Assembly: GCA_002402965.1 (NCBI GenBank)
Contig: DHGW01000038.1
Coordinates: 4,189-21,790 of the forward strand
Direction: 5' to 3'
DNA length: 17,602 nucleotides
Source: Bacteroidales bacterium UBA4788
GTDB taxonomy: Bacteria; Bacteroidota; Bacteroidia; Bacteroidales; VadinHA17
Under the pieces are notes generated by a model. The model saw nothing but the letters and a program-made list of their open reading frames with translations. It searched no databases and was not told the DNA's origin. The position numbers and the translations under genes are program-made. Within the stretch, counting starts at the first letter, position 1. Each line of letters starts with the position of its first letter. Shown here piece by piece: positions 15,383 to 17,602 of the stretch.

Positions 15383-15471
15383 TTCCGGTAAAAAGCACCC
15401 CGTTTTTGACGAATGTCCGTTTCTCCGGTGTAAATGGCCCGCATGAGTCAGTGGACCCCCCTATTTACTTG
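15383..15471 (+). other. Possible relic of an insertion-sequence end (IS21-like)
   Basis: Within the ~390-nt noncoding stretch 15160-15546 there are two related segments 40 nt apart, at 15383 and 15423 (TTCCGGTAAAAAGCACCCC and CTCCGGTGTAAATGGCCC). They are followed by GTGGACCCCCC at 15451-15461. From memory this style of repeated TCCGGT/CCCC motif resembles noncoding ends of IS21-family elements in Bacteroidota. No transposase is present. The remainder of 15160-15546 holds the two dyads and a promoter box, and otherwise nothing I can identify. Confidence 0.22.
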
Positions 15472-15546
15472 ATTAAGGTTTTTTAACAATGTCGCAAAAG
15501 GCCACTATATGGGCCTAGGCGGCTTACATTGCATTGGTTTGCACCT

Positions 15547-15554
15547 TAACTTTG
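15547..15554 (+). promoter_or_regulatory. Promoter -7 element for the 44-aa protein gene and downstream genes
   Basis: TAACTTTG, an exact TAnnTTTG match, 21 nt before the ATG at 15575. The only upstream TTG (15529-15531) is 15 nt away, shorter than ideal. The box rules out the ATG at 15509 as the start. A start near 15561 would give a leader of roughly 14 nt. Confidence 0.45.
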
Positions 15555-15574
15555 CCATGACTAAAGGACCAAAA

Positions 15575-15709
15575 ATGAAAGTATTATTTCAGATTACATC
15601 AAAGGAAACCGGAAAGGTTGTTATCAGGCGCAGGAAGATTGCCAAGGCATTGCGCTGGTGGCTTCGTGAACGGGGCATAGTGTATGACTACACCTATTTC
15701 CTGATTTAG
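15575..15709 (+). CDS. Small basic protein of unknown function (44 aa)
   Basis: A 44-aa strongly basic protein with eleven Lys/Arg and three acidic residues. Its centre is VVIRRRKIAKALRWWLRERG and it ends in an aromatic tail, VYDYTYFLI. The RRR/RWWLRER segment could form an amphipathic, nucleic-acid- or membrane-contacting helix (inference). There is no signal peptide. ATG 15575 is chosen because a -7 promoter box lies at 15547-15554. The in-frame ATGs at 15509 and 15557 lie upstream of, or too close to, the expected transcription start. It precedes the methyltransferase-like gene by 29 nt in the same direction and is probably co-transcribed. The family is not recognised. Confidence 0.5.
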   Translation: MKVLFQITSKETGKVVIRRRKIAKALRWWLRERGIVYDYTYFLI

Positions 15710-15738
15710 AAATTTAGAAGATCAATAAAGCTGAAGAC

Positions 15739-16377
15739 ATGGATACAGAGATAGTTGGAAAGAACTCAAATGCATTCGCAGATCAGCCGTTCAACATGAA
15801 CAACATGAGAAGTCCGTTGGCTGCGAAGTCCAGGCTCAATACCCTGTTTGCCGAACTTACGGCTGCCGTGCGACAGGATCTGATCAGCTACCTTGAAAAT
15901 AAGGGTCTGATCAATGATGCATCGATACTTGTCATCCCCTCAACCAGGCACTATTTCTATGATGAAGAGGATTTGAAGGGGGTGAAGACGATGGTTAACC
16001 TGAAGCCTCTCAACCATGTAAAGGAGATCAGGGATTTCCTGCGCAAGGTATCCGAGTTGCTGCCTCAGGAGAGTAGTTTCGTCGGTTGCTTCACTGACAA
16101 CAGTTTGCAGAACGGTTTCTCCGACAAATACGGCAACCTGCCCAGAGACCTTTCGGAGAAGGCTGAAGCATACGAGAATGGGATCGAATCACGGATACCC
16201 TTTATAAACAGGATGTACAGCTTTATCGACCTTAAGACCAACCGGTATCTGACAAGGAGGACGGTCACGAATCTCCTCGAGGAAACCGGTCTGCAGATCA
16301 TCGGGATGACTGAACTGAACGGACTGACCTACTTCCAGACGAAGAAGCGGTCGGCCCGGATCGGACTGATTGCATAA
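15739..16377 (+). CDS. Conserved-looking protein resembling a degenerate methyltransferase (212 aa)
   Basis: A soluble protein without a signal peptide. The N-terminal 60 residues (KSRLNTLFAELTAAVRQDLISYLENKGL) look helical. The middle and end follow the order of a Rossmann methyltransferase C-terminal half: NHVKEIRDFLRKVSELLP then SSFVGCFTDN, and finally LTRRTVTNLLEETGLQIIGMTELNGLTYFQTKK, like the last helix-strand pairs of SAM-dependent methyltransferases. The glycine-rich SAM-binding motif I is missing; ILVIPSTRHYFYDEEDL stands where it should be. I therefore infer a non-catalytic or reassigned fold, with moderate to low certainty. It lies between the 44-aa basic protein gene (29-nt gap) and a lipoprotein gene (32-nt gap). 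No function is assigned. Confidence 0.75.
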   Translation: MDTEIVGKNSNAFADQPFNMNNMRSPLAAKSRLNTLFAELTAAVRQDLISYLENKGLINDASILVIPSTRHYFYDEEDLKGVKTMVNLKPLNHVKEIRDFLRKVSELLPQESSFVGCFTDNSLQNGFSDKYGNLPRDLSEKAEAYENGIESRIPFINRMYSFIDLKTNRYLTRRTVTNLLEETGLQIIGMTELNGLTYFQTKKRSARIGLIA

Positions 16378-16409
16378 CAGTAAAACAAGAACAACTAACA
16401 GTATTATTT

Positions 16410-17408
16410 ATGGTGAAACAATTAAACACGATTAAAATCAAGGCTGAGATGAAAAAACCAGGTTATCTTTTTGCAGCGATCATAATGATCGCGGCGCTGG
16501 GATCCTGCGAGCAGGATAACAGCGAAATTATCCTGAAGAAGGGCAATTCAGATAAATATGGAATGAGTCTGCCTCTATCACAGGAAGAAATTATCCCTGA
16601 GGTGATTGACGGCGCGAACAATGGAGGCAACAGGACGTGTGCCGAGGTTGCAGAATGGTTTGGGACTGATTTTGATTACTGCGGTGACAGGATCAATTAC
16701 ACAGATGGCATGTTTGACAAAGAGTTCCCGGAAGGGCTGAAAGTGACAGTAACTGATGGCACCTTTGTGGCATTCGAAGTAGCCGATTTCATTCTCATAG
16801 GCGACAAATACTACATGGTTGGTGCCGTGATTGTTAAGGGCAGCAACCAGGCCAATGTTTACTGGTATCCGGATGGCTCATTCGGCGACAGCGGCCTCGC
16901 TGCTCCCGCGAATGCCTCAGGCAAGCCTTCAGGGCTCAGCAACCTTACTTTCTGCCTGATTGAGTTTGTGCCGGAGTTTCCTGAGCTCGTCATTGCTCTC
17001 AAGACCTATCTTGCTGTACCGGTAGTTGGAGATACCGTGCCTTATAAAAGGGTTTCCTGGGCTGTAAGTGGCGGACTCGGAGTAGAAGGAAACTCGCTTT
17101 TTATGGGTTACAATTTCTATAATTACAATGGTGAGAATGAGTTTGACCTTGTCAGGGCAAATCTGTCAGGTATTATTGGTACAATAGGGTCAATAACTGC
17201 TGAGGATTACTGGGAAGAAGGCGTGCACTATCTTGAGATAGTCATTGACCTTGATACTGATGAATTTATGATTGATGATACATTCCTCTATGTGGGGTCG
17301 TTGAATGGTTACCTGGGGAAATACTATACTTCCTTCAAGTTCAAGGCAACTAATGACATTACGGGTCAGAGGATATTCAAGATTCCATTCAGTCAGATAA
17401 CACTGTAG
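16410..17408 (+). CDS. Lipoprotein of unknown function (332 aa)
   Basis: An exported lipoprotein: a hydrophobic stretch (YLFAAIIMIAALGSC) ends in a lipobox with Cys33. The start is uncertain. ATG 16410 gives a long basic n-region. ATG 16449, preceded by AAGG, gives a conventional 20-residue signal (MKKPGYLF...GSC). After the Cys comes EQDNSE, an acidic run of the kind associated with surface export in Bacteroidota (inference). The mature part contains NRTCAEVAEWFGTDFDYCGD with two cysteines that could form a disulfide, an aromatic and glycine-rich beta-rich body, SNLTFCLIEFVPEFPE, and an acidic ITAEDYWEEG/IDLDTDEFMIDD region. No enzymatic motif was recognised. It follows the methyltransferase-like gene by 32 nt and ends 29 nt before a terminator. 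Confidence 0.78.
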   Translation: MVKQLNTIKIKAEMKKPGYLFAAIIMIAALGSCEQDNSEIILKKGNSDKYGMSLPLSQEEIIPEVIDGANNGGNRTCAEVAEWFGTDFDYCGDRINYTDGMFDKEFPEGLKVTVTDGTFVAFEVADFILIGDKYYMVGAVIVKGSNQANVYWYPDGSFGDSGLAAPANASGKPSGLSNLTFCLIEFVPEFPELVIALKTYLAVPVVGDTVPYKRVSWAVSGGLGVEGNSLFMGYNFYNYNGENEFDLVRANLSGIIGTIGSITAEDYWEEGVHYLEIVIDLDTDEFMIDDTFLYVGSLNGYLGKYYTSFKFKATNDITGQRIFKIPFSQITL

Positions 17409-17437
17409 CTTAACCTGAAACAGGATACCTACAGAAA

Positions 17438-17465
17438 GGTCGGCCGGTTTGGCCGGCCTTTTTTT
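17438..17465 (+). terminator. Intrinsic terminator after the lipoprotein gene
   Basis: An 8-bp stem (17438-17445 with 17451-17458, one T-G wobble), loop GGTTT, extended by AAA/TTT, followed by seven T. The group II intron begins 4 nt past the T-tract. Confidence 0.88.
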
Positions 17466-17469
17466 GGTG

Positions 17470-17602
17470 GTGCGCCCGGCATGGGCGATAACTTTAGGGT
17501 GAGAGTCCCGAACGCACCCTGACAGTGGGAAGCGTTAGCTGATGGCAAGGGTGCCTACCGTGAGGTAGGATCTGAAGGAAGCCGGAGGCTACGTATGGTT
17601 AT
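17470..17602 (+). mobile_element. Group II intron, 5' part of domain I (class C-like), cut by window edge
   Basis: Beginning at GTGCGCCCGGCATGGGCG, the sequence follows the conserved 5' end and domain I of bacterial group II introns. AGGGTGAGAGTCCCGAAC, GGCAAGGGTG and ATCTGAAGGAAGC appear in the right order, closely resembling my recollection of the Oceanobacillus iheyensis class C intron. The first base is placed at the GTGCG motif at 17470. The site is directly after an intrinsic terminator hairpin and T-tract, the preferred target of class C introns. This is a self-splicing ribozyme and retroelement. Its reverse transcriptase/maturase ORF and domains V-VI would lie beyond the right edge and are not visible, so completeness and class are inferred. 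Confidence 0.88.

Noticed and set aside
15509..15574. ATG 15509 or 15557 as start of the small basic protein
   Set aside because: The first lies upstream of the -7 box at 15547-15554. The second is only 3 nt past it, before the expected transcription start.
1..17602. CRISPR array, tRNA or rRNA genes
   Set aside because: No regularly spaced direct repeats, cloverleaf sequences or rRNA-like stretches were seen on either strand.

Overview
The window is a stretch of a Bacteroidota chromosome, probably Bacteroidales-like. The evidence is a set of matches to the Bacteroidota promoter -7 element TAnnTTTG, few Shine-Dalgarno sequences, a BlaI/BlaR1 pair whose sensor carries a C-terminal TonB domain, lipoprotein signal peptides, and a sialic-acid operon of the Bacteroides type (lyase plus ManNAc 2-epimerase, no kinase).

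Layout. (1) Positions 1-6008, + strand: a tightly packed sialic-acid catabolic operon with gaps of 4-6 nt or an ATGA overlap. It encodes a sialate O-acetylesterase (5' end outside the window), N-acetylneuraminate lyase, a kelch-fold sialate mutarotase lipoprotein, an AGE-type N-acylglucosamine 2-epimerase and an MFS transporter. Together these would de-O-acetylate, anomerise, import and cleave sialic acid, then turn ManNAc into GlcNAc. (2) 6057-6950: a promoter and a secreted protein gene split by one in-frame TAA. (3) 6966-9485: a short tandem repeat, two identical-architecture operator candidates, a promoter, and the translationally coupled blaI/blaR1-tonB pair, closed by a terminator. (4) 9631-11841: an alpha-oxoamine synthase overlapping an L-Ala-D/L-Glu epimerase, a probable murein-peptide or amino-acid salvage pair. 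(5) 11860-14538, - strand: a large six-hairpin-glycosidase lipoprotein, convergent with the epimerase gene. (6) 14736-15159: a cold shock protein, a strong terminator hairpin, then a 52-codon gene just after it. (7) 15160-15546: noncoding, with two perfect dyads and an insertion-sequence-like stretch. (8) 15575-17465: a 44-aa basic protein, a methyltransferase-like protein lacking the SAM-binding motif, a lipoprotein and a terminator. (9) 17470 to the right edge: the 5' end of a group II intron placed 4 nt past that terminator's T-tract, the site preference of class C introns.

The parts most worth following up are the intron after the terminator, the paired ACTA-N6-TAGT operators, the coupled oxoamine synthase/epimerase pair, the nonsense-split secreted gene, and the uncharacterised small-protein/methyltransferase-like/lipoprotein cluster. 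All calls rest on reading the sequence and on remembered family motifs; no database search was run.
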